Below are positions 1 through 5,810 of a DNA stretch of 9,976 nucleotides, piece by piece. Source of the stretch: JBMOLK01 sp049325575 (GTDB lineage Bacteria; Bacillota; Clostridia; Acetivibrionales; Acetivibrionaceae); NCBI GenBank assembly GCA_049325575.1, contig JBMOLK010000185.1, positions 1 through 9,976 of the forward strand. The letters run 5' to 3'. Each line of letters opens with the position of its first letter. Position 1 is the first letter of the stretch. The notes under the pieces were generated by a model. The model made no database searches. It was not told where the DNA came from and saw nothing but the letters and a program-made list of their open reading frames with translations. The translations under genes were made by a program, and so were the position numbers.

Positions 1-1471
1 ATTGTGAAGGTGTAGGTGGTGGTACAGATGTAGTAGTGGGTGTAGCCACGGGTGTTGATATTACTGTAACATACTGATATTCATAGGCTCCAATATCAAC
101 CCCTTTACCCGATGGACGGGTATTTCCGTCAAAGTCCTTATCCGGGGATAATTCAGATAAACCTGCATCAATTACCTGTGCCCCAGCTTTTAGATGCAGA
201 TTCAGACCTGCATAATCAACAAATAATTCATTATAATCTGTGATTTTATAATTATGATCTGAAGTTGTTCCTTCCTGTATAGCATATGAAGGTGCAATGT
301 TATTTCTTACAATACAGTTTTTGCTTGGCTCGCCGATCTTGGTAGGATTTACTCTGATCCACGGAGGCCCGGGCTTTACATTGTTAAGGTCAACAACAGT
401 ATTGTTTACTATTTTACAGTTAACCCCTCCATATATTGAAATACCATGCCAGTGATCTACAGCTACTATATTGTTCTCTATAGTCCAATCTATGTATGGT
501 CCGTCAAACAAGCCTATCCCTTGCAACGTTCCAACAAATGGCTGATTTGGGTCTTCATTATTTATAAATAAGTTTCCTCTAAGGGTTACTCTTTCTGGCG
601 GATCGCCATTTACAGCCCAGGATTGGAATCCATCATCATGGTTTCCGTTAACATCATAACAGTTTTTTATCACGTTTCCTTCAAACAGTAAATCGTCTGC
701 AATCCCCCTCAAACCATCACCGGCAAAATTCTCCACTGTATTGTTCCTGACAATAGAGTTGTTACCGCTTACAGAAATCCCAAAGTTGACATTCTTGAGA
801 TAGTTATTTTCAATACTTATATTATATCCGAATGATGTAATACCGGAACACGACTTGGTATTCCAATCGTCAGCAGTCCATTTTGATGTATCCTGAACCG
901 AATAACCCGTACAGCCTTCTATAATTATATCGTAAGAAGAACCGCTGTATCCGTTTTTTGCAATATTAATGATGTTTCCTTTCTGGTATTGTTCTGCAAA
1001 CTCTGGACTTATAGTCAATCCCTTCAAATGCCATTTGGAAGCTGAAGTAATAGAGATGCCGGAAAGTTTCGGAGTATGGCTCTCTTGCGCCTTTATAGTT
1101 ATATAGTCAGGATTATATGCACGTAGAATTGAAAGCTGCCCATGGTAACCGTTCCTTAGAACAATTGTGTCCCCCGCCTTTACAGGGGCTCCTTCATTCT
1201 TTTTTACCAGGCTGCCGGTTCCGTCATAGGGATAAGACTTTGGTTGAAACGTTTCAATCAGGTTATTTTCTATTACTTCCTGCAAAGTGCTCCATGGCTT
1301 GTCGTAGCTGCCATTGTTGTTTATATCGCCAATAACAGGATCAATATAAAAAACGTTGTTTGCTGAAGCTGAAACTGTATTTGCAGATAAATCACCCACG
1401 TTGAAATGACCGATCTGCAGCATCAGTAATATTACCAGAATCATGGAAAATAACTTCTTTGTCAACTTCAT
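1..1471 (-). CDS. Secreted right-handed parallel beta-helix protein, probable polysaccharide lyase (C-terminus cut by window edge)
   Basis: The frame is open from an ATG at 1469-1471 to the window edge, giving 490 residues with no stop. A Shine-Dalgarno GGGGGAGGT at 1479-1487 lies seven bases before the ATG. Residues 1-36 look like a signal peptide: a Lys-rich start, a hydrophobic core around 10-20, then a possible Ala cleavage area near 30-36. Residues 41-65 carry the FYIDP...G...KPWSTLQ pattern that commonly opens secreted beta-helix proteins. Residues 165-400 are rich in short Asn/Gly/Ile/Val turns such as IENNYL, VRNNTV, LRGNLF, IENNIV and VRNNI, as expected of beta-helix coils. An HDDGFQSW stretch at 278-285 could belong to a metal or substrate site. 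Residues 445-464 (DKDFDGNTRPSG..VDIGAYEY) are a typical end of this fold. From 470 the chain becomes a Pro/Thr linker, so a dockerin or binding module probably follows outside the window. The exact enzyme family and substrate cannot be set; an epimerase or hydrolase with this fold remains possible. Confidence 0.88.
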   Translation of the reverse strand, partial: MKLTKKLFSMILVILLMLQIGHFNVGDLSANTVSASANNVFYIDPVIGDINNNGSYDKPWSTLQEVIENNLIETFQPKSYPYDGTGSLVKKNEGAPVKAGDTIVLRNGYHGQLSILRAYNPDYITIKAQESHTPKLSGISITSASKWHLKGLTISPEFAEQYQKGNIINIAKNGYSGSSYDIIIEGCTGYSVQDTSKWTADDWNTKSCSGITSFGYNISIENNYLKNVNFGISVSGNNSIVRNNTVENFAGDGLRGIADDLLFEGNVIKNCYDVNGNHDDGFQSWAVNGDPPERVTLRGNLFINNEDPNQPFVGTLQGIGLFDGPYIDWTIENNIVAVDHWHGISIYGGVNCKIVNNTVVDLNNVKPGPPWIRVNPTKIGEPSKNCIVRNNIAPSYAIQEGTTSDHNYKITDYNELFVDYAGLNLHLKAGAQVIDAGLSELSPDKDFDGNTRPSGKGVDIGAYEYQYVTVISTPVATPTTTSVPPPTPSQ

Positions 1472-1502
1472 GATACCAACCTCCCCCATTTCCTATATTT
1501 AC

Positions 1503-1530
1503 ATTATCACAATGAAGCTGACTGCGTCAA
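1503..1530 (-). promoter_or_regulatory. Candidate sigma-A promoter of the beta-helix gene
   Basis: Read on the minus strand, TTGACG (1525-1530) and GATAAT (1503-1508) are separated by 16 bases, each box matching five of six consensus positions. It lies about 30 bases upstream of the start codon and after the end of the acetyltransferase gene. This suggests the beta-helix gene has its own promoter and need not depend on the TetR-controlled operon upstream. Sequence match only. Confidence 0.5.
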
Positions 1531-1608
1531 TGATACTTTCCCGGTTCTGAAAGCAGCCTTGTTATTTTGGTGTACTTACATCATAACCAAACAAACTGAG
1601 CGTCAAGA

Positions 1609-2214
1609 TCAGCTTTTGGAACGAAACATACTGTAGATGGTCACACCCTGAATTTTTTTTTGTGCCACCAGTTGATATCCAAACTTGTTGTAAAGCTTTA
1701 CATTTTCCGGATTCTCAGTATCAAGCCCAATGCCAGTTGATAAGGGATCTTCATCAACAAGGCTATGGATGTATTCCAATGCTTTTCGGCCAAGTCCCCG
1801 ACCTTGCATCTTAGGTTCAACACCCATAAACACCAGATAATGATGAGGAGATTTAGGTCTCACACTTGTTGTGAACCTCATATATTCATTAATAAACCCA
1901 AAAGTCTTGAATGGAATCTTAAACATCAATCCTAATCCACTTACCAAAAACCGTAATTGCCGCATCAATGACACGCTTTTAATACCTGATGGCAATTCAA
2001 CATTTGCTACGGTTACCCACTGTTCATCCATCCTTTCTCCAATCAACTGCTCATTCAACATTTGACTCTTGTTGATAAGAAACTTAAAAAATACATTCAT
2101 ATATTGTCTACGGCGTTCACCTGAAAACAAGTACACAAACATTGGATCCTTTTCAAAGGCATTTATAAGTAGATTACAGATTTCAGAAGTGTGATTGTTT
2201 GTTATTGTATTCAT
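1609..2214 (-). CDS. GNAT-family N-acetyltransferase
   Basis: This 201-residue protein should transfer an acetyl group from acetyl-CoA to an amine. The acetyl-CoA binding signature is clear: FMGVEPKMQGRGLGRKAL at residues 129-146 fits motif A (V-x-P-x-x-Q-G-x-G-x-G/A). Residues 164-183, LDTENPENVKLYNKFGYQLV, match the later core region ending in the Y/F-GY segment. The N-terminal half (DPMFVYLF, 23-30, onward) resembles that of antibiotic- and small-molecule-type GNATs such as the puromycin acetyltransferase relatives, though I recall this only in general terms. Its ATG overlaps the stop of the upstream membrane protein in an ATGA, and a GAGGTGTG sits inside the end of that gene, so translation is probably coupled. 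It is the last gene of a TetR-controlled operon, which suggests a detoxification or modification role. The substrate is unknown. Confidence 0.9.
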   Translation of the reverse strand: MNTITNNHTSEICNLLINAFEKDPMFVYLFSGERRRQYMNVFFKFLINKSQMLNEQLIGERMDEQWVTVANVELPSGIKSVSLMRQLRFLVSGLGLMFKIPFKTFGFINEYMRFTTSVRPKSPHHYLVFMGVEPKMQGRGLGRKALEYIHSLVDEDPLSTGIGLDTENPENVKLYNKFGYQLVAQKKIQGVTIYSMFRSKS

Positions 2215-2768
2215 AACACACCTCGTTGACTAAAATGGTTTACAGCAAAGCTGAATATGACTTTTATAATAAATAGCAAAAGTATTATAAGAATCAATAA
2301 TTGTGTTCCCTGTCCTAAGAGAAATAACCCCATTAACCCAATAGTCATCAGTAATCCCCCAACAGATCGCTGAATGGAAAGTTCATTTAATGCATTAACG
2401 ATTAATGCACTCACAATTGTATAAGCCCAAACAACAACACATATCCATAAACCAGTCTGTAAAACAAAACCTATAATTAATGGCTGGACATGGATAGCAA
2501 TAAATACAAGTCTTGCTTTTGGTCGATCCTGATAGTGCCGATTGGTTGAAAATGTCAGATTTGCAATCACACCGCCTGCAATATCAAGATACAGCAGTAC
2601 AAGTACAATCAACTGGTACCAGGCGTATTGCTGCCATTCTTTAAGTGTAATCATCCCAACTGTAATGGCAGAAACAATGGTAAAAGCAATGATTAACAAG
2701 AGCTCAATTATATTTTGTTTCTCTCCAAACAGTTCATGAAAGAATTTAGGTATCATAACGGTTTTCAT
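2211..2768 (-). CDS. Six-helix integral membrane protein of unknown function
   Basis: I do not recognise the family. The 185 residues contain about six hydrophobic segments, roughly 20-42, 50-72, 86-104, 106-128, 136-152 and 155-175, joined by short loops. Residues 62-97 hold the most distinctive polar positions: D62 with the following AGG, N70, a charged loop NRHYQDRPKAR at 76-86, and H93 within the third segment. The start is well supported: GGAGGA lies just upstream, and the ATG overlaps the stop codon of the TetR gene as ATGA. The stop in turn overlaps the start of the acetyltransferase gene. Being between a TetR repressor and a GNAT enzyme suggests a membrane partner in export, sensing or modification of a small or lipid-like molecule. 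It lacks the size expected of major-facilitator or ABC exporters. Function is inference from context only. Confidence 0.85.
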   Translation of the reverse strand: MKTVMIPKFFHELFGEKQNIIELLLIIAFTIVSAITVGMITLKEWQQYAWYQLIVLVLLYLDIAGGVIANLTFSTNRHYQDRPKARLVFIAIHVQPLIIGFVLQTGLWICVVVWAYTIVSALIVNALNELSIQRSVGGLLMTIGLMGLFLLGQGTQLLILIILLLFIIKVIFSFAVNHFSQRGVL

Positions 2769-3370
2769 TGAAATCCTCCTCGTATAAATTCAGATATGCT
2801 ATCAACTTGTAGTTTCCATACTTCAAGATAGGTTTTTGGTGAGCCACCCAAAAGAACATGCAAACCAATGCCATCCAGCGTAGTGATAATTAGTGTTGCG
2901 ATGGACTGAATCAACTTGTCGCTTAAATGGTCTTTAATAATGACTTTTAAATCTGAAATCAGTTTAACCTTTGTTAGTTCCAGAAACTGATCAATCATTT
3001 TACGATAATTTTCATTAAATAAGCTTTCATGATAAAACGATAGAAAAACACGGTATACCGGCAGCTGCTCTCCTGCTACTTGGATTATGGCTTCACCCAA
3101 AGCCATCAGGTAGCTCTTGACTGTTTTAAATTTACTGGCATCTAGGGAATGCTCCATCGATTCCATAACCCGTTTTAGTATAGCCTCAGATAGATTATCG
3201 ACGGATTTAAAATGATGGAATATGTTGCTCTTGCTGACACCAGCCTGTTGTGCCACACTAGCCGCTGATATACCAACCAACCCTTTATTCGAAATAATCA
3301 CTAATGCTGATTCCAGTATTTTTCGTAATGTTTCTTCGCCCTTTAATATTCTACCGTCACTCTGCATCAT
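2765..3370 (-). CDS. TetR-family transcriptional repressor
   Basis: This 201-residue protein has a typical TetR layout. Residues 12-60 form the N-terminal DNA-binding domain: a first helix (ETLRKILESALVIISNKG), then the helix-turn-helix at about 34-53 (ISAASVAQQAGVSKSNIFHHF) followed by a KSVDNL segment. Residues 70-200 form the helical ligand-binding and dimerisation domain, with TTLDGIGLHVLLGG (163-176), a pattern common in BetI-like C-terminal domains. The chosen ATG (3368-3370) has GGAGGT at 3376-3381, five bases upstream; a second in-frame ATG follows directly. It is first in a three-gene operon and its stop overlaps the next start. A palindrome lies between its promoter boxes, so it very likely represses its own operon until a ligand is bound. 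The ligand is unknown. Confidence 0.95.
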   Translation of the reverse strand: MMQSDGRILKGEETLRKILESALVIISNKGLVGISAASVAQQAGVSKSNIFHHFKSVDNLSEAILKRVMESMEHSLDASKFKTVKSYLMALGEAIIQVAGEQLPVYRVFLSFYHESLFNENYRKMIDQFLELTKVKLISDLKVIIKDHLSDKLIQSIATLIITTLDGIGLHVLLGGSPKTYLEVWKLQVDSISEFIRGGFQ

Positions 3371-3397
3371 GGTTTACCTCCGCTATATTATATTATT

Positions 3398-3426
3398 ATT
3401 ATATAACTAACCGATCGATCAGTCAA
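3398..3426 (-). promoter_or_regulatory. Promoter of the TetR operon
   Basis: On the minus strand TTGACT (3421-3426) and a perfect TATAAT (3398-3403) are separated by exactly 17 bases. This is a near-consensus vegetative promoter and gives a short leader before the TetR start codon. The spacer carries the palindromic operator, so bound repressor would physically block RNA polymerase. Confidence 0.8.
3408..3425. promoter_or_regulatory. Probable TetR operator palindrome
   Basis: TAACCGATCGATCAGTCA is an imperfect 18-bp palindrome. The central GATCGATC (3413-3420) is exactly symmetrical and three of five positions in each wing match. It fills most of the promoter spacer and overlaps the -35 box of the TetR gene. 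CGATCG-centred sites resemble operators known for other TetR-family members. Binding by the adjacent repressor is inferred from position and symmetry. Confidence 0.7.
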
Positions 3427-3466
3427 ATTTTTTTACTAAATTAAATAAGCACTTAGATATAGCAAA

Positions 3467-3530
3467 AGGGTGCACTCACTTGGTAAAATATATTCGCCAA
3501 AACACAAAATACCTAGATGAGAGCAACCCT
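3467..3530 (-). terminator. Long imperfect hairpin after the GH5 gene, likely terminator
   Basis: The arms 3467-3485 and 3510-3530 can form 17 base pairs with two mismatches and two single-base bulges, around a 24-base loop. In the direction of GH5 transcription the stem ends in ACCCT followed by TTTGCTATAT, so it could act as an intrinsic terminator with a short T run. It lies between the GH5 stop and the TetR promoter and would isolate the two units. The large loop and weak T tract keep confidence moderate; a conserved small mobile or RNA-processing element is an alternative. Confidence 0.5.
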
Positions 3531-3577
3531 AATGCATGATAAGATTATTCCTCCCTTAATTTACATCTACATCAGTT

Positions 3578-5011
3578 TCACTGTGCAGCTATAAACGGTA
3601 AATGAGGTATAATCTTAAGTATATATCTTTTTAATATTGTAAGATCGGTTGAATCAACTTTGTAATCCATATTTAAATCTGCAGCAAAAAGGTCATCTTC
3701 AGCCGGTAAGCTATTAACAATTTTAAGAATATATCTCTTCATTAACGTTAAATCAGTAGAGTTAACCATATCGTCATTATTCAGGTCACCAATAATACCC
3801 ACAGCAGGGCTCGGCGAAACTGGTGGAGGGGTTACTGTTGGAGTAGGTGTAATTCGGCTTAAGTCTTTGTATTCATAAAATATTGATGCAAGTTGAGGAT
3901 CTCTGAATTTTAATTCACTTCTTGAATAATACTCACCATTGTCCCAAAACATAGGACAAAATCCCAGATCATAAGCAGTTTTACAAACAGTTGAGATATA
4001 ACGTCTTACACTTTCCGGATCCTTATTTCTTATGACAGTGCCATATTCTCCTATGATGACAGGAACAGCGTTATTTGCAAACTTATTTTTCATTTTCTGA
4101 AAATCAATTTTAACCTGATTGATTTCTGCCTCTGTTCCCCATGTATATGCAGCCTTGCCCCATGAAGCATCCTCAGTAAGAATTGTAAAAGTAGCAGGAG
4201 TATAATAATGCACTGAGATTATTAATTTATTACTAATGGTATCTTGAGGCATTTTAAAGCAGTCATCAATAGTAAGATCAATATCTGTTGCATATCCGGC
4301 AATAAGAAGACAGCGGGATGCATTATTTCCTCCAGATGCCCTGACTATGTCAACAAATCTCTGATTAATGTTATTAAGTATGTTATATGCACGTGTTTTA
4401 TCCGCTCCGGTTGAACCACTCCATCTGTTCCAGATAGTGTCCCAGTGGCCCTCTTCGTTGAGAGACTCAAAAATCAGATTTTGAGGATAATCCTTGAAAT
4501 TATTGCTTATTTGAGTCCATATTGAAGTATATTTTTTCATAGCTTCATCATACTCAGTTGCAAATTTTTCAAACCAACCGCCATCCCAGTGAATATTCAC
4601 AATAACATACATATCATTATCTGAGCAGTAACCAACTACTTCCTTTACCCTATTAATTAACTGCTGGTTGATAGTGTAATCAGGGGCCATCATATTTGAC
4701 CAGGCCACCGGAATTCTTATGGACTTAAAGCCTGCAGCACGAATACCGTCAATCATTTGCTTTGTTGTAACCGGATTGCCCCATGCAGTTTCATAGTTTG
4801 TTATCGAGCTTGGATTTATCCAATCACCGCACGCTTCAAGCGTATTTCCTAAATTCCAGCCTATCCCCATATCTAGAACAGTTTCGGTAGCTGTTTTGTC
4901 ATCATACACAGATGATACTGCAAATACATTAGGCACAAATAGTGAAGCTGCCAAAAGTGTTATCAATGACAACAAAGACACTATTTTTATAAAATTCCAC
5001 TGCTGTTTCAT
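3578..5011 (-). CDS. Cellulosomal GH5 endoglucanase-type glycoside hydrolase with C-terminal type I dockerin
   Basis: This 477-residue secreted enzyme should cleave beta-1,4-linked glucans or related hemicellulose and dock onto a cellulosome scaffoldin. A signal peptide covers about residues 1-31, with likely cleavage after VFA. Residues 40-380 form a GH5 catalytic domain (clan GH-A barrel): GWNLGNTLEA (51-60), the IRIPVAW strand (98-104), NIHWDGGW (139-146), the proton donor E186 in FESLNEE, HYY at 268-270, the nucleophile E322 in VIIGEYG, and MFWDNGE (354-360). A Pro/Thr/Ser linker (about 387-404) leads to a dockerin at 407-473. The start has GGGAGGT at 5019-5025, seven bases upstream. It is transcribed alone, with hairpin 3467-3530 downstream and a possible leader ORF overlapping its start. 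The subfamily and exact substrate (cellulose, xyloglucan, mannan or mixed-linkage glucan) cannot be decided by eye. Confidence 0.97.
   Translation of the reverse strand: MKQQWNFIKIVSLLSLITLLAASLFVPNVFAVSSVYDDKTATETVLDMGIGWNLGNTLEACGDWINPSSITNYETAWGNPVTTKQMIDGIRAAGFKSIRIPVAWSNMMAPDYTINQQLINRVKEVVGYCSDNDMYVIVNIHWDGGWFEKFATEYDEAMKKYTSIWTQISNNFKDYPQNLIFESLNEEGHWDTIWNRWSGSTGADKTRAYNILNNINQRFVDIVRASGGNNASRCLLIAGYATDIDLTIDDCFKMPQDTISNKLIISVHYYTPATFTILTEDASWGKAAYTWGTEAEINQVKIDFQKMKNKFANNAVPVIIGEYGTVIRNKDPESVRRYISTVCKTAYDLGFCPMFWDNGEYYSRSELKFRDPQLASIFYEYKDLSRITPTPTVTPPPVSPSPAVGIIGDLNNDDMVNSTDLTLMKRYILKIVNSLPAEDDLFAADLNMDYKVDSTDLTILKRYILKIIPHLPFIAAQ
3593..3793 (-). repeat. Type I dockerin module with two duplicated calcium-binding segments
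   Basis: Within the GH5 protein, residues 409-429 (coding bases 3725-3787) and 445-465 (3617-3679) are near-duplicates: DLNNDDMVNSTDLT..KRYIL and DLNMDYKVDSTDLT..KRYIL. Each has the D-x-N-x-D-x6-D calcium loop followed by a helix. Both carry Ser-Thr at the usual cohesin-recognition positions and a KRYIL helix, so the module is almost symmetrical and could bind a cohesin in either of two orientations, as known for type I dockerins. Repeat 2 has Tyr in place of the commoner Gly in its loop. Confidence 0.95.
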
Positions 5012-5094
5012 ACTAATAACCTCCCTCTAATATCTTTAAACACTTGTATACTCTCGTTTAATTTTAGAAAGTCATGAATGTTCAAATGAGTCAC
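5008..5094 (-). CDS. Possible leader peptide ORF upstream of and overlapping the GH5 gene
   Basis: On the minus strand a purine-rich tract AGGAGAGGAGG (about 5098-5108) is followed three bases later by GTG at 5092-5094. The frame runs 28 codons, beginning V-T-H-L-N-I-H-D-F, and its TGA (5008-5010) overlaps the GH5 start codon as ATGA. The GH5 ribosome site GGGAGG lies within the last codons. This arrangement would suit translational coupling or a leader that keeps the GH5 site open. The peptide is not recognised, the spacing to GTG is short, and chance occurrence is possible. Confidence 0.3.
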   Translation of the reverse strand: MTHLNIHDFLKLNESIQVFKDIRGRLLV

Positions 5095-5132
5095 AAACCT
5101 CCTCTCCTACAAATACTTGGGTGAAACTCTAA

Positions 5133-5141
5133 ATTCTATCA
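5133..5141 (-). promoter_or_regulatory. Candidate extended -10 promoter of the GH5 gene
   Basis: Read on the minus strand, TGATAGAAT fits an extended -10 element (TGnTATAAT, one mismatch). No good -35 box is found at the usual distance; a GTCAGCTGAC palindrome (5151-5160) lies there instead. The resulting transcript would include the possible leader ORF. An alternative sigma factor promoter cannot be excluded. Confidence 0.3.
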
Positions 5142-5249
5142 TCCTGTTTTGTCAGCTGACTTCTAAAACTAAACAATTATAACCGCATAACAAAAAATAT
5201 TCAGAAATACTTGAATGTTATATTATATACGTGAAGTTAGTATTGTTTA

Positions 5250-5285
5250 GTGTACATGAATAGAAAAGTGTACATGAATAGAAAA
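5250..5285. repeat. Exact 18-bp tandem duplication
   Basis: GTGTACATGAATAGAAAA occurs twice in direct succession at 5250-5267 and 5268-5285 without a mismatch. It lies in non-coding DNA about 240 bases upstream of the GH5 start. It could be a recent slippage duplication or a pair of regulator binding sites; the core TGTACA is itself palindromic. Confidence 0.95.
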
Positions 5286-5425
5286 ACTATCAAAAAAGCC
5301 AGCTAAGCCTTACATAAAAGGACTCTGAAGTGATTATATTAGTTACTCTGTAGTCATTTTCAGCGTCAGGATTGGAGAGGTGTTTGTTTTATCTAAACAT
5401 TAAAGTACTGGTAAAATAAATTTAA

Positions 5426-5439
5426 AAGTCTATAGACTT
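5426..5439. promoter_or_regulatory. 14-bp perfect palindrome in the divergent spacer
   Basis: AAGTCTATAGACTT is exactly its own reverse complement. It lies roughly midway between the two divergent genes and could bind a dimeric regulator, but no neighbouring gene encodes an obvious candidate and only one copy is visible. Confidence 0.3.
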
Positions 5440-5591
5440 GAACTGAATTTTTGTATAGAATAGTCGTAGCATTTCTCAAAGTAGCTTATATTTGAAAATT
5501 GAAAGGGACTAAATGTTTTAGTAGGGTAAAAGATATTTTTCATTTGATTGATAATTAAATAATGAAATCTTTACGAATTTTATAAAAAACG

Positions 5592-5620
5592 TTGCAAATT
5601 TTTGCTATATAGTGTAATAT
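5592..5620 (+). promoter_or_regulatory. Candidate promoter of the tandem-Cache gene
   Basis: TTGCAA (5592-5597) and TAATAT (5615-5620) are 17 bases apart. It would give a leader of about 185 bases. The region is so AT-rich that such matches arise easily, so this is tentative. Confidence 0.35.
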
Positions 5621-5794
5621 TATGTAGCATTATTTTTTGCAATTATATTTTATAAAGATATGTGAACTGTTTTTTATTATCTCAATTTGCGAAATGAAGT
5701 TTTCAATAGTTTTTCTGCAATAATGTTAGTTTTCCATTTAATAGGCTTGGGTTTTTTTATTTATACATATATTTCTAATTATAAAAATAGTGTT

Positions 5795-5802
5795 GGGAGG
5801 AG
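5795..5802 (+). promoter_or_regulatory. Ribosome binding site deciding the Cache gene start
   Basis: GGGAGGAG lies eight bases before the ATG at 5811. The upstream in-frame GTG at 5790 falls before this site and has no ribosome site of its own, so translation most likely begins at 5811 with MKKKVMLKEK. Confidence 0.8.
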
Positions 5803-5810
5803 ATGTAAAA

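Larger units (their letters stand above)
5095..5810. other. AT-rich divergent intergenic region
   Basis: About 700 bases separate the minus-strand GH5 unit from the plus-strand tandem-Cache gene. No convincing protein or RNA gene is seen: reading frames here are short, lack ribosome sites and give low-complexity products. It contains the candidate GH5 promoter, an 18-bp tandem duplication (5250-5285), a 14-bp perfect palindrome (5426-5439), a small ACTAAA/TTTAGT hairpin (5508-5522) and a candidate promoter for the Cache gene (5592-5620). Confidence 0.7.

Noticed and set aside
1117..1335. Plus-strand frame opposite the beta-helix gene
   Set aside because: It is antisense to a clear secreted protein, has no ribosome site, and its product has no recognisable features.
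1585..1616. Hairpin overlapping the acetyltransferase stop codon
   Set aside because: Only CTGA/TCAG plus a few A-T pairs form the stem, with no solid T run, so it is too weak to call a terminator.
3535..3555. GGGAGGAA followed by ATG CAT TAG on the minus strand after the GH5 stop
   Set aside because: The ORF is only two codons and the spacing of about 12 bases is too long, so it is likely chance.
5508..5522. ACTAAA-TGT-TTTAGT inverted repeat
   Set aside because: It is a short, A-T rich stem with no T run, expected by chance in such DNA.
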